A DNA stretch of 64,000 nt from assembly GCF_006352475.1 (NCBI RefSeq), contig NZ_VCMZ01000001.1, positions 124,001-188,000 of the forward strand, read 5' to 3'. The DNA comes from Acinetobacter pullicarnis. GTDB taxonomy: Bacteria; Pseudomonadota; Gammaproteobacteria; Pseudomonadales; Moraxellaceae. The notes beneath the pieces are model-generated. The model ran no database searches. It had not been told where the DNA came from and was given only the letters and a program-made list of their open reading frames with translations. This document shows, in pieces, positions 27,851 to 36,494 of the stretch (position 1 is its first letter; each line of letters opens with the position of its first letter). A program made the position numbers and the translations under genes.

Positions 27851-28627
27851 TCAAGGAAGGATATTAAGTAGTTCAATATCAAAAATTAGGGTGCTGTTAG
27901 GACCGATTGCATCACCGGAGCCCATTTCACCATAGGCCAATTTTGATGGGATATACAGGCGATATTTAGAACCTTCTGGCATCAATTGTAGCCCTTCAGT
28001 CCAACCTGGAATAACTTGGTTAACTTGAAATTCTACAGGCTGATCACGGGCAATTGAGCTATCGAATACGGTGCCATCTAATAAGCGACCTTCATAATTT
28101 AGCAAAACCTTCGATTTTACTGACGGCTTTTTCCCTTCACCAGACTGAATGATTTGATACTGTAAGCCTGAACGTGTGGTTTTAATATCAGTTTTTTTCG
28201 CATTCCCATCAAGAAATGCTTGTCCAACTTTGGCATTGTCTAATGCTAATTTTTTGAAGTCATTGAAGAGTTGTGCATCAATATGTTTTTTATATTGCAA
28301 GAGCACTTTTGCCATTTCTTCATCTGTTAAATCAGAGGCTTTCCCTGTTGAGCCCTGTCTTATTCCTTGAATAAATGCGTCTAAATTAATATCTTTTAAA
28401 AATTCAGCATTTTCAACATTTGTTTTTTGCTCAGCTGAATTTTGTTTTAATCCTTGAATAAACACATCCAAATTTTTATCTTTTAAAACTTCCGCATTAT
28501 TACGACCCATAATGTAGCCATAACTATAACCCAATAGTATTTGCGGTGAACTATGATTATTAATCGTGGCAGAATAACTCACTGAACACATGAGAATAAG
28601 CGGAATACTGAATAACGTTTTTTTCAT
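27851..28627 (-). CDS. FKBP-type peptidyl-prolyl isomerase, divergent copy with internal repeat
   Basis: Periplasmic-type proline isomerase/chaperone of 258 residues. It has a signal peptide (MKKTLFSIPLILMCSVSYSA), an N-terminal dimerisation domain and a C-terminal FKBP domain (about 150-258) with [44 protein letters not shown] and YIPSKLAYGE. The dimerisation domain carries a tandem duplication of 29 residues (44-72 and 73-101), not seen in its two sister genes. The ATG at 28627 is chosen over a TTG nine codons upstream. That ATG lies only 17 bases after the terminator of the preceding FKBP gene, so expression probably depends on read-through. Confidence 0.88.
   Translation of the reverse strand: MKKTLFSIPLILMCSVSYSATINNHSSPQILLGYSYGYIMGRNNAEVLKDKNLDVFIQGLKQNSAEQKTNVENAEFLKDINLDAFIQGIRQGSTGKASDLTDEEMAKVLLQYKKHIDAQLFNDFKKLALDNAKVGQAFLDGNAKKTDIKTTRSGLQYQIIQSGEGKKPSVKSKVLLNYEGRLLDGTVFDSSIARDQPVEFQVNQVIPGWTEGLQLMPEGSKYRLYIPSKLAYGEMGSGDAIGPNSTLIFDIELLNILP
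28325..28498 (-). repeat. Tandem 87-base coding repeat within the FKBP gene
   Basis: Two adjacent 29-residue units, NAEVLKDKNLDVFIQGLKQ... and NAEFLKDINLDAFIQGIRQ..., occupy residues 44-101. The copies have diverged at several positions, so the duplication is not recent, and the reading frame is kept. Confidence 0.8.
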
Positions 28628-28640
28628 GGTTTTTATTCCA

Positions 28641-28665
28641 AAAAAGGAGAGCAAAGGCTCTCCTT
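28641..28665 (-). terminator. Terminator after the second FKBP gene
   Basis: Stem aaggagagc/gctctcctt with a 4-base loop at 28644-28665, followed on the minus strand by a T-run. It is nearly identical to the terminator at 29531-29552, so gene and terminator appear to have been duplicated together. Confidence 0.85.
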
Positions 28666-28673
28666 CGTAAAAT

Positions 28674-29348
28674 TTATTTAACGGTAATAAGTTCTACATC
28701 AAAAATCAAAGTGCTATTGCCGGGAATTGTACCTGGAATGCCATTTTCGCCATATGCCAATTTTGCAGGAATATACAAGGTCGCCTTGGTGCCTTCTTTA
28801 AAGTTTTGGAAGCCTTCAGTCCAACCTGGAATGACTTGGTTCAATTGAAACTCAACTGGCTCTCCACGTTCATAAGAGCTATCAAAAACAGTCCCATCAA
28901 GGAGTTGGCCTTTATAATGCACCTTAACTGTAGACTCGGCGGTTGGTTTCTTCCCTTTACCAGCAGCACTAATTTTGTATTGCAAGCCTGATGAGGTTGT
29001 GATTACTTTTGGTTTTTTTGCATTCTCAGTGAGGAATTTTTGCCCCGCAATTGCTGCTTCACCTGCAATCAATGCTTGTTTTTGCTGTAATTCATTCTGG
29101 AATATTGTATAGGCTTCTTTCAGCTCTTGCTCTGTATAGGCTGATTTTTCTTTTGCTGAACCGGCACGATAGCCTTTAATGAAGGCATCTTGATTGAGAC
29201 CAGGTGGAGTTTGTCCAGCAACTTCAAAACCAATGGCGTAACTGACTTTTTCAAGCGCTTTTGCATCAGGTGCTGCGGTTACGGTAGGAGCAGCATAGCT
29301 ACCTGAACTTGCCATAATAAATGTGGCTAAAAGTAATTTCTTATTCAT
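28674..29348 (-). CDS. FKBP-type peptidyl-prolyl isomerase (second tandem copy)
   Basis: A 224-residue exported proline isomerase. The signal peptide ends near GSYA-AP. The dimerisation domain (about 30-105) has [20 protein letters not shown] and [20 protein letters not shown]. The FKBP domain has [56 protein letters not shown] and [20 protein letters not shown]. It is very similar to the third copy (29561-30292) and less so to the first. Expected to assist folding of envelope proteins. A 210-base gap upstream may contain its own promoter. Confidence 0.93.
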   Translation of the reverse strand: MNKKLLLATFIMASSGSYAAPTVTAAPDAKALEKVSYAIGFEVAGQTPPGLNQDAFIKGYRAGSAKEKSAYTEQELKEAYTIFQNELQQKQALIAGEAAIAGQKFLTENAKKPKVITTSSGLQYKISAAGKGKKPTAESTVKVHYKGQLLDGTVFDSSYERGEPVEFQLNQVIPGWTEGFQNFKEGTKATLYIPAKLAYGENGIPGTIPGNSTLIFDVELITVK

Positions 29349-29527
29349 ATCGCATTCCCATATTGAAAGTAAGTACTCTCGTTAAAAGTATATTGGTTAA
29401 ATCAGTTTAATAGCAAAAATCAAAATGGTATTCACAAGGTCTTCCTTTGGAGTCGCTTATTCGTTATGAGTAAGTTTTCAGGAATGTATCACGTTGCTAA
29501 AATTAGTTTTTGCTGACTTTAAATTGC

Positions 29528-29552
29528 AAAAAGGAGAGCAATTGCTCTCCTT
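29528..29552 (-). terminator. Terminator after the third FKBP gene, perfect palindrome
   Basis: A 22-base perfect palindrome at 29531-29552 (aaggagagcaa and its complement) with five T residues following on the minus strand, 8 bases after the stop of the gene ending at 29561. Confidence 0.9.
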
Positions 29553-29560
29553 GAAATCTC

Positions 29561-30292
29561 TTAATTAACTTGAATGAGTTCTACATCAAAAATCAAAGCA
29601 CTGTTGCCTGGAATTTGTCCAGGAATGCCTTGCTCACCATAAGCAAGTTTTGCAGGAATATATAACGTTGCTTTGGTCCCTTCTTTAAACAGTGGGAAAG
29701 CTTCAGTCCAACCTGGAAGTACTTTGTCTAATGCAAACTGAACTGGTTCGCCGCGCTCAAGTGAACTATCAAAAACTTTACCATCTACAAATTGGCCTTT
29801 GTAGTGCACAGTAACTTTAGATTTCGCTGTTGGTTGTTTTCCTGTCCCTGGTTGCGTAATTTTATACTGTAGGCCAGATGCCGTGGTGACTACACCAGGT
29901 TTGGTTGCATTTTCAGTGAGGAATTTTTGACTATCAACTTCTGCTGCTTTCGAGAGGGTTACTTGTTTTTGTTGCATCTCAGTTTGAAATTCAACATAAG
30001 CTGTTTGTAACTCTTGTTCTGTATAAATTGGTTTTTCTTTTGCACGACCAGAGCGATAGCCTTTAATGAATGCATTCTCATTAATGTCTGGTGGTGTTTG
30101 CCCTGCAACCTCATAGCCTAAGGCATAACTAATTTTTTCAACAGCGGCTACGTTTGTGCCACTTACTTTCGCTGTTTGTGTTTGTACCTGCGTATCCTTG
30201 CTTTCTGTTGAATTTTGGGTCGCATAGTAGATTGGTACAAGTGCAGCGCCGCCTAGAAGAACGGCAATAGTAATGGGTAAGGCTTTGCTCAT
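29561..30292 (-). CDS. fkpA: FKBP-type peptidyl-prolyl isomerase at the capsule-locus border
   Basis: The copy closest to wzc, matching the position of fkpA beside Acinetobacter capsule loci. 243 residues from the ATG at 30292 (a TTG ten codons upstream is rejected). MSKALPITIAVLLGGAALVP is a membrane-anchor-like or uncleaved signal segment rather than a clear cleavable signal. A Thr/Gln/Ser-rich linker follows, then the dimerisation domain ([20 protein letters not shown]) and the FKBP domain (ASGLQYKITQPGTGKQPTAK, KVFDSSLERGEPVQFALDKV, AYGEQGIPGQIPGNSALIFD). Probably a periplasm-facing chaperone of envelope proteins. Confidence 0.93.
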   Translation of the reverse strand: MSKALPITIAVLLGGAALVPIYYATQNSTESKDTQVQTQTAKVSGTNVAAVEKISYALGYEVAGQTPPDINENAFIKGYRSGRAKEKPIYTEQELQTAYVEFQTEMQQKQVTLSKAAEVDSQKFLTENATKPGVVTTASGLQYKITQPGTGKQPTAKSKVTVHYKGQFVDGKVFDSSLERGEPVQFALDKVLPGWTEAFPLFKEGTKATLYIPAKLAYGEQGIPGQIPGNSALIFDVELIQVN

Positions 30293-30421
30293 AAGAGATC
30301 TCAATTTTAATCTTGAAAACAAATTGCTTTGACTGAGTTTAGTGATAGAAGCATATACCGTCTATATTCAAAACAATATATATTTACAATGAAATCAACT
30401 AAAAACATACATATATTACAG

Positions 30422-30451
30422 AAAAAAAAGCTAGATCATAAATCTAGCTTT
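30422..30451 (-). terminator. Rho-independent terminator of the wza-wzb-wzc operon
   Basis: Ten-base stem aaagctagat/atctagcttt with a 5-base loop (30427-30451), followed on the minus strand by an unbroken T-run; it lies 16 bases after the wzc stop. Confidence 0.92.
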
Positions 30452-30466
30452 AGGTCTGACTGGGGG

Positions 30467-32656
30467 CTAATCCTCTTTATGGGATGTGTAGGCATAAGCA
30501 TAATTATAATTAGAACTACTGCCTGGTAACTGCTGAATATCATTGAGAATAACCCCATTGACTTTCGATCCAGCTTGCTCAAATCGATTCACTGCAAGCT
30601 CGACTTCTTTCATCTGCGTTTTAGCATAACGTGCCACAATTAAGTTCACCCCAGCATATTGTGAAATAATAATCCCATCAGTAACTGCCAAAATAGGTGG
30701 TGTATCGATAATGATGTGATCATATTGATTCGATAGTTCAGAAAGTAGTTCACTGAACTGAGTAGAAGACAACATTTCAGATGGATTACTTGGGTTTTTA
30801 CCACGTGCAATAAAATCTAAATTGGCAATTTCAGTTGGATAAATACATTGCGCTAGACTGATCTCTTGGTTTAAAAATTCAGTTAAACCCGGAGTGTTGT
30901 CACGATTGAAGTATTTATGCAAATAACCACGTCTGAGGTCAGCATCAATAAGTAATACTTTTTTATTACTTTGCGCAAAAATAGCAGCCAAGTTGGTTGA
31001 AATAAAAGATTTACCGACTTCAGGTGCAGGCCCAGAAATAGAAATAATATTATTCTTGGCATTGGCCAAAGAGAAATGAATCGTCGTTCGAATACTTCTT
31101 AGACTTTCAACGGCAATATCCTCACCGTTCTTAACTGCCAAGACAGGAATTGACTTCTTCTTCTTCAGCATTTGAATACGACTTTCCTGAATTGGAGAGC
31201 GAGGTACAGTGGCATAAACCGGTAAGTCTAATTCATTTTCAATTTGTGCAGAGTCTTTTATACCCGTATGTAACATGCTGCGTAGCAATGCAATCAGTAC
31301 ACCAACGAAGCCACCAACAAAAATAGATAAAATTAAAATAATCAATTTACGCGGTTTAATCGGTTTAATCGGTTCTACTGCAGTATCGATAATGCGGACA
31401 TTACCAATTTCACCGGCTTTCACAATTTTCAGTTGCTGATAGCTATTGAGCAAAGAGGTATAGAGTTCGGTATTGACTTTAACATCACGGTAGAGCTGTA
31501 AATAAAGGCGTTGTAACTCGGGCAAACGTCGAAGAGTCTGATTTAACTCTTGCGTTTTAACATTGATCTCACCCAGTTGAGCATTAATTTGAGACATTAA
31601 TGGGTGATCTTCTGTATATTTCGCCATCAATTCAGCTTGTTTCTGTTTTAACTCAATTTTAATTTTTTCAAGTTCAATATTCTGTTTTAAGAGTAATTCA
31701 GATTCTTGGGTGACATCAACCGTATTGTGCTGTTCACGGAATTGGTTGAACTTAATTTCAGAATCAACCAATTGTTGTTTGAGTTCGGGTAATTGTTTAT
31801 CTAAAAAACTTAAAGTTTGTTTTGACTCTAAGGATTTACGCTCAATATTTTGCTCATGATAAATACTCAACACATTATTGAGGACTTCAGTAATGTGCTC
31901 TTTGTCTTGACCAGTATAGTTTAGACCAATGACGCCCGTCATTTTACCTTTTTCAGCCACTGAATAATGAGCGGTGAAGAGACTAACTGCGGAAGGGAGT
32001 GATAGCTTGGTTAAAGTAAAGCGATTTTGAAATGCCCCTTGGTCTGTAATATTAACTTTCCATAAACCTTTACTGTCACTGAATTCATTGAGTGCATTAA
32101 GTTTTCCAGTAAATACAACTTGATCTTTATAGCTCAGAGTAAACTGATTATTTTTAGTAAATGTAAGCATCAAAGGCTTATCTAGATAATAATTGGGAAC
32201 ATCTAATTGCTTAATCTTCAGCACTGACTGGTTTTTCTGGAAAATAACAGCATCTGCAGTATGTGTAAGTTTAGACTTATCTTGAGAAATTAGACGTTGA
32301 AACGTTGTATTTTGATCATCTTGTATTTGAATATCAAGATTCAAATTTTTGATGACTTGGCCAAGTACAAGGCGGGATTTTAAAATTTCAATTTCAGCAT
32401 CTGCTGGAGATTTCTGCATTCCACCAGAGAGGTCTTTTAATTGTCCAAGAAGCGCGGCAGACGCTGCACTTTTACCGTCTTCGACCTGCACTAAGGCATC
32501 CGTTGAATAGGTCGGCAAGGTTGTACGTAGATATAATAAAGCACAGATCAAACTGAAGACAATACAGAGCGCAATGACTTTCCATTGTGTAATCAATGAA
32601 AAAAACAGTGCTTTTAGATCAATGGTATCGTCATTTGTTTTGGAGTTTTGATTCAT
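30467..32656 (-). CDS. wzc: Capsule tyrosine autokinase Wzc
   Basis: Inner-membrane BY-kinase and chain-length co-polymerase that controls capsule polymerisation and export. The 729 residues comprise a Wzz-type domain bounded by two membrane helices (about 28-48 and 430-452), with a long coiled periplasmic part between. The cytoplasmic kinase has Walker A (SGPAPEVGKSFISTNLAA), Walker A' (LLIDADLRRGYLH) and Walker B (HIIIDTPPIL). The C-terminal tyrosine cluster is SSNYNYAYAYTSHKED with four tyrosines. It is the last gene of the leftward export operon, 20 bases after wzb, and ends in a strong terminator. Confidence 0.97.
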   Translation of the reverse strand: MNQNSKTNDDTIDLKALFFSLITQWKVIALCIVFSLICALLYLRTTLPTYSTDALVQVEDGKSAASAALLGQLKDLSGGMQKSPADAEIEILKSRLVLGQVIKNLNLDIQIQDDQNTTFQRLISQDKSKLTHTADAVIFQKNQSVLKIKQLDVPNYYLDKPLMLTFTKNNQFTLSYKDQVVFTGKLNALNEFSDSKGLWKVNITDQGAFQNRFTLTKLSLPSAVSLFTAHYSVAEKGKMTGVIGLNYTGQDKEHITEVLNNVLSIYHEQNIERKSLESKQTLSFLDKQLPELKQQLVDSEIKFNQFREQHNTVDVTQESELLLKQNIELEKIKIELKQKQAELMAKYTEDHPLMSQINAQLGEINVKTQELNQTLRRLPELQRLYLQLYRDVKVNTELYTSLLNSYQQLKIVKAGEIGNVRIIDTAVEPIKPIKPRKLIILILSIFVGGFVGVLIALLRSMLHTGIKDSAQIENELDLPVYATVPRSPIQESRIQMLKKKKSIPVLAVKNGEDIAVESLRSIRTTIHFSLANAKNNIISISGPAPEVGKSFISTNLAAIFAQSNKKVLLIDADLRRGYLHKYFNRDNTPGLTEFLNQEISLAQCIYPTEIANLDFIARGKNPSNPSEMLSSTQFSELLSELSNQYDHIIIDTPPILAVTDGIIISQYAGVNLIVARYAKTQMKEVELAVNRFEQAGSKVNGVILNDIQQLPGSSSNYNYAYAYTSHKED

Positions 32657-32676
32657 AGTTAATAGCTAATTAAAAT

Positions 32677-33105
32677 TTAAAGATGAGATTGCCAGTCCAA
32701 AACAGAGCTTTGAATGAGGCGACATGTTTCATTAAAAAATGCTTGATCATGTTTATAGGGATCTGCGACATTTTGACCCTGCCAGTGCCCCAGACGAAAG
32801 ACTTTGCCTTTTGCAAAAGGCCAAGTTTGCTCAATGTGTTTTAACTGGTTGTTTGACATTACAAGTATGAGATCTGATTTTTTAATCAAATCTGCATTAA
32901 TTTGCTTCGCAATATGCGCATCCATATCAATCTGAAGATGCTTCATGCAAGAAATCGCTTTTTCATCTGCAGGATAGCCAACCATTGCGGCTAATCCTGC
33001 TGACTTAATGTCTAGATACGGATGTTGTTGTTTTAAGAGATATTCTGCCATTGGACTTCGACAAATATTTCCAACGCACACCACCAGTATCTGTTTAATT
33101 TGCAT
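32677..33105 (-). CDS. wzb: Low-molecular-weight protein tyrosine phosphatase Wzb
   Basis: Dephosphorylates the Wzc tyrosine cluster so that capsule assembly can cycle. The 142 residues have the phosphatase loop C10-V-G-N-I-C-R16-S near the N-terminus and the general-acid loop VADPYKHD near residue 116. It starts 5 bases after the wza stop, so translation is likely coupled. Standard size and order for wza-wzb-wzc. Confidence 0.96.
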   Translation of the reverse strand: MQIKQILVVCVGNICRSPMAEYLLKQQHPYLDIKSAGLAAMVGYPADEKAISCMKHLQIDMDAHIAKQINADLIKKSDLILVMSNNQLKHIEQTWPFAKGKVFRLGHWQGQNVADPYKHDQAFFNETCRLIQSSVLDWQSHL

Positions 33106-33110
33106 AACAA

Positions 33111-34205
33111 TTATTTACCTAACTGATCAAAGCTATATAAGGCACTTGAGAATGGAATAATTTGATTGACAACACGCTGCCAACGAGTAAGTCCTGTCGC
33201 ATCAATATAAACAATATCATTTTTTTGCATTGGGAATTGATTGGCTAAAGCCAAATTACCCAGGTTACTTAAATCGAGATGGTAAATCGTTGAAGTTTTG
33301 CTATTTAAATCTGTGCGCATAACGAAGATCCGTGCTGCACTTGCCGATAAGGGGTTAATCCCTTCGCTTTCACCAAGAACATCACTGAGGGTCATACCTT
33401 GGTCACGGAGTGCCAATGCTTGACTACGACTGGATTCACCCATCACATAAAGCTTTTGATCTTGCCGAGTATTTACAAATAAGGTGTCATTGGCTTGAAT
33501 CAATAGATTGTGTAATGACAGCCCCTGTCGCTCTAAGGTAATGGCATTTAAATTGTAAGTTTGACCGTTACGTATCAACTGTATATTGGTGTTGTCACCA
33601 GTCTTGCTATCAACACCGCCAGCCATACCGAGTGCCGTGTAGACGCTAATTTGCTGGTCATTTAAGGAGTATTGACCACTTTTCATCACTTGACCGTTTA
33701 CAAAATAACGGCGGCCTTCGTAGGAAAGTACTCGGACGACTACATCTGGGTGTTTGAGATAACGCGCGAATTGACTTCGGATATAGCGATTCGTTTCTGC
33801 TAGTGTTTTACCTGCAACATGGAGTTGACCAACCAAGGGAAGTTGAATGTTGCCGTTAGAGTCGATCGGATAGCCTGTGGCTTTGGCATTTGCAATATCT
33901 TGAATGGGTGGGGTTATTTCAGGATAAGCCCAAAGCTGAATAGAAAGCACATCACCAGAGCTTAAGGTATAAGCTTTTTGTCTGTGATGAAAAAGCTCAG
34001 TAATTTGAGCTGAATTATGCTGAGTATTGAGCGAGATTGTTGGAATATTTTGTTGGGTCAATTGCAGTACAGAGACTTCTGCACCTTGGTCCGTTTTATA
34101 CTGACCTTGTGCAGGTAAATCATAGGTCTGGAGACCTGATGTAATTGCACAACCAGTAAATAATAATGAAATCGATAGCAAAAATGATGTGCGCTGATAC
34201 TTCAC
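33111..34205 (-). CDS. wza: Capsule export outer-membrane lipoprotein Wza
   Basis: Forms the octameric outer-membrane channel for capsule export. From the GTG at 34205 the protein has 364 residues, the usual size. It has a short signal ending in the lipobox LLFTGC, then polysaccharide-export and SLBB domains (LSSGDVLSIQLWAYPEITPP, DSNGNIQLPLVGQLHVAGKT, RRYFVNGQVMKSGQY). The frame is open to an ATG at 34280, but that would add 25 hydrophilic residues before the signal peptide. AAGGG lies eight bases before the GTG, which decides the start. First gene of the leftward operon. Confidence 0.93.
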   Translation of the reverse strand: MKYQRTSFLLSISLLFTGCAITSGLQTYDLPAQGQYKTDQGAEVSVLQLTQQNIPTISLNTQHNSAQITELFHHRQKAYTLSSGDVLSIQLWAYPEITPPIQDIANAKATGYPIDSNGNIQLPLVGQLHVAGKTLAETNRYIRSQFARYLKHPDVVVRVLSYEGRRYFVNGQVMKSGQYSLNDQQISVYTALGMAGGVDSKTGDNTNIQLIRNGQTYNLNAITLERQGLSLHNLLIQANDTLFVNTRQDQKLYVMGESSRSQALALRDQGMTLSDVLGESEGINPLSASAARIFVMRTDLNSKTSTIYHLDLSNLGNLALANQFPMQKNDIVYIDATGLTRWQRVVNQIIPFSSALYSFDQLGK

Positions 34206-35184
34206 ATTCAAAACCCTTATTTGTAATACGCCGTTACTTAGAATCTTTGTCAGCCATGAATTGTATTCTATTCTTTCCATATTGGATATGTTTAATCCAT
34301 CTTTTCATTGTGATCTATCTGAAAAATAAAACGTAATTTTATTTATGCAGATTGGCACTTGACACTTTTTTTATTAGGTATTTCAAGGTGAAAGCCTTTA
34401 TAGCACTCAGTTTGCATCATATGTGTTTTGAATGGTTGGTACATCTGATGTGGTGGTTGTTGTGTTTGTTGAGAGGGGTCTCATATCTTGCTTAAATCCA
34501 GATATCTCCATCGAAACTGTGATTGAAAGTGATGCTTATTCACAGAAATTAAAATATTTTATTTTCATAACTATATTTAAAACGACAGCATCTAGTTAGT
34601 TGTTGAAATCGAAAGGCGCGTGTCTAGCATACTGGCCTTTATAAATAACCATCGTTAAATACAGCAGGTATTCAGGATTGTTAAATACTCAAGCATGGGC
34701 TTGTTAAGTATGTTAGTGCTTTCTTTGCTTTAATTTAAAATCGGATTTATCGATATCTAGCATAAGTGCTTTTAATCTTTTCATAGAAGAGAAAAAATAT
34801 TTTAAATAATGATGAAGTAGGATGGGGATTTATATTTTTAATTTAATTACTTCGCGCATTAATAATACGCAAAGTAATTAAATAAGCATTTTTTGTTGTG
34901 TTCTGATCATTGGAATTTTTGGATGTGGTGAGGCAGTATTATTTATTCTTAATAATTAATTTTTTAGTGGTGATATTCACTTTATCTGCTTTCTAATATT
35001 GTTGTTGTGATCGAGATATACTCATAAAAGTTTTTTGGAGTCATATTTTATTATTTATTTCTAGACTTGCTAGAAGGCTTGTCCAGTTGATTCGAGCGGA
35101 CTAAAAATTAGATTAATTACTTTGTAATCATCGTTTGGGTTTGGCGAGCTAACACTGGTTATTGAGACTATTTGGAGAATGATT
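34206..35184. other. Long AT-rich divergent regulatory region of the capsule locus
   Basis: About 980 bases without a credible gene between wza (leftward) and the first rightward gene. It should hold promoters for both directions. No JUMPstart/ops element (ggcggtag) was found by eye. It contains the hairpin at 34842-34882. Such length is more than promoters alone need, so it may include a long 5' leader, an RNA or degraded sequence. Confidence 0.6.
34842..34893 (+). terminator. Hairpin with T-run in the capsule leader, possible attenuator
   Basis: Arms tttaattactt (34842-34852) and aagtaattaaa (34872-34882) pair over 11 bases, with a further three inner pairs (gcg/cgc). A T-run follows at 34888-34893. 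It lies about 300 bases before the first rightward gene with no gene before it. It could terminate a short leader RNA or attenuate the operon; the AT-rich stem makes it a weak terminator. Confidence 0.4.
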
Positions 35185-36129
35185 ATGTCGTTTAAGGTGA
35201 AAAAATATACGGATTCAGAGCGCTCATTATGGAATGGTTTTTTACTACGCTGTAAGAATGCCCACTTTATGTTTCATCGAGATTTTATGGAATATCACTC
35301 GGATCGTTTTAAAGATTTTTCACTGATTATTACAGATGAAAAAGATAATGTGATTACACTGATTCCGGGCAATGCCAGTGATCAAGTTTTTTACAGTCAT
35401 CAAGGATTAACTTTTGGTGGTTTTTTAATGGATGAGAATATTCACGCTTCAGAGTTAATTGATATTTTTGATGAGTTTAAAGACTTTTTAAAAAAAAGTA
35501 ATTTTAATAAAATTATTTATAAACCTATTCCTGTAATTTACCATCAGTATCCTGCACAAGAAGATCTTTATGCATTATTTCGAAATGATGCACAATTACA
35601 TCGAAGGGATATTAGTTCTTCAATTTTGATTGAAGATCGTTATAAATACTCAAAAGGTAAGAAGTCGGGTATTAAGCGGGCGAAGCGAGAAGGGGTCGTG
35701 TGCAAAGAAGTGGAAAAGCCGAGTTTGGTTTGGCATTTGGTGCGCGAGGTATTGGCTGAACATCATGAGGTAAAGCCCGTACATAATGAGATTGAAATAG
35801 ATTATTTAAAAGATAAGTTTCCAAACAATATTAAGGCTTATGCTGCATTTCATAATGACGCTATTGTTTCAGCCTGCGTGACATTTGAGACGACAGATGT
35901 CGTGCATACCCAATATTTAGCCAGTAATCGTATTGGTCGAGATACGCGCGCCCTGGATATGCTCATTGATTTTGTGATTTGTGAAAGTGCAGCATATGCG
36001 AAAGTTTTTGATTTTGGCATTTCAAATGAAAATAATGGAAAGTATCTCAATAGTGGGTTAATTCATCAAAAGGAAAGTTTTGGTGCAAGGGCGATCGTCT
36101 ACGATTTGTATAGCGTGGATCTGACTTAA
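35185..36129 (+). CDS. FemAB/GNAT-like acyltransferase at the head of the capsule operon
   Basis: A 314-residue soluble protein with no signal peptide. The C-terminal half (about 150-300) looks like the FemAB/GNAT acyltransferase fold of the 'acetyltransf_6' type: GIKRAKREGVVCKEVEKP, then AYAAFHNDAIVSACVTFETT and YLASNRIGRDTRALDMLIDF, and ending FDFGISNENNGKYLNSGLIH with KESFGARAIVYDLY. Members transfer amino-acyl or acyl groups to peptidoglycan precursors or polysaccharides. The ATG at 35185 is preferred, with GGAG seven bases upstream; an ATG at 35179 overlaps that site. It stands apart from gna, with 365 bases after it. A role in acylating an amino sugar of the capsule repeat is inference. 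Confidence 0.7.
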   Translation: MSFKVKKYTDSERSLWNGFLLRCKNAHFMFHRDFMEYHSDRFKDFSLIITDEKDNVITLIPGNASDQVFYSHQGLTFGGFLMDENIHASELIDIFDEFKDFLKKSNFNKIIYKPIPVIYHQYPAQEDLYALFRNDAQLHRRDISSSILIEDRYKYSKGKKSGIKRAKREGVVCKEVEKPSLVWHLVREVLAEHHEVKPVHNEIEIDYLKDKFPNNIKAYAAFHNDAIVSACVTFETTDVVHTQYLASNRIGRDTRALDMLIDFVICESAAYAKVFDFGISNENNGKYLNSGLIHQKESFGARAIVYDLYSVDLT

Positions 36130-36426
36130 TTTTTGGGAAAAAAGTAGATGTTGTTGCTGTTTTAGCCAGCTTTGATTGAGGGCTATGTGTATGTGCAAAA
36201 AGTTGTACAGATAAAATATGGGCTTGCTCAAAAATGAAAATATTAACCTCTTATTTGCCTTGCAGCAGTAATATTTATCTGATTCTGGTTTGTGGTTTAT
36301 TTTAAGTATTTATTTACAGTCACTAAGTTTTAAAAGATATTCTTTATAAGAACAACTTTCCATATAAGAAAAGCGTTATTTCTTGAGGGAAGTGGGGACA
36401 TCAATTCAGCAAATCTAGATGAAATC
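36130..36426. other. Non-coding gap before gna
   Basis: About 300 AT-rich bases after the FemAB-like gene. No gene is supported. It separates that gene from the main synthesis operon and leads into the gna promoter. Confidence 0.5.
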
Positions 36427-36435
36427 TGCTATATT
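36427..36435 (+). promoter_or_regulatory. Extended -10 promoter of the gna-led capsule operon
   Basis: TGCTATATT fits an extended -10 element, 59 bases before the gna ATG. A small palindrome (tatattc-cata-gaatata, 36430-36447) overlaps it and could be an operator. The surrounding 19 bases (36417-36435) match the argS promoter at 57866-57884 with one difference. Confidence 0.5.
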
Positions 36436-36494
36436 CCATAGAATATAAAAGTAATCTCAATCTATCCGCTCAAGACTAGAAGAGTTAATGGTAT

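Noticed and set aside
34206..34280. Longer Wza start at the ATG at 34280
   Set aside because: It would put 25 polar residues before the lipoprotein signal; the GTG at 34205 has a good ribosome binding site and gives the family length.
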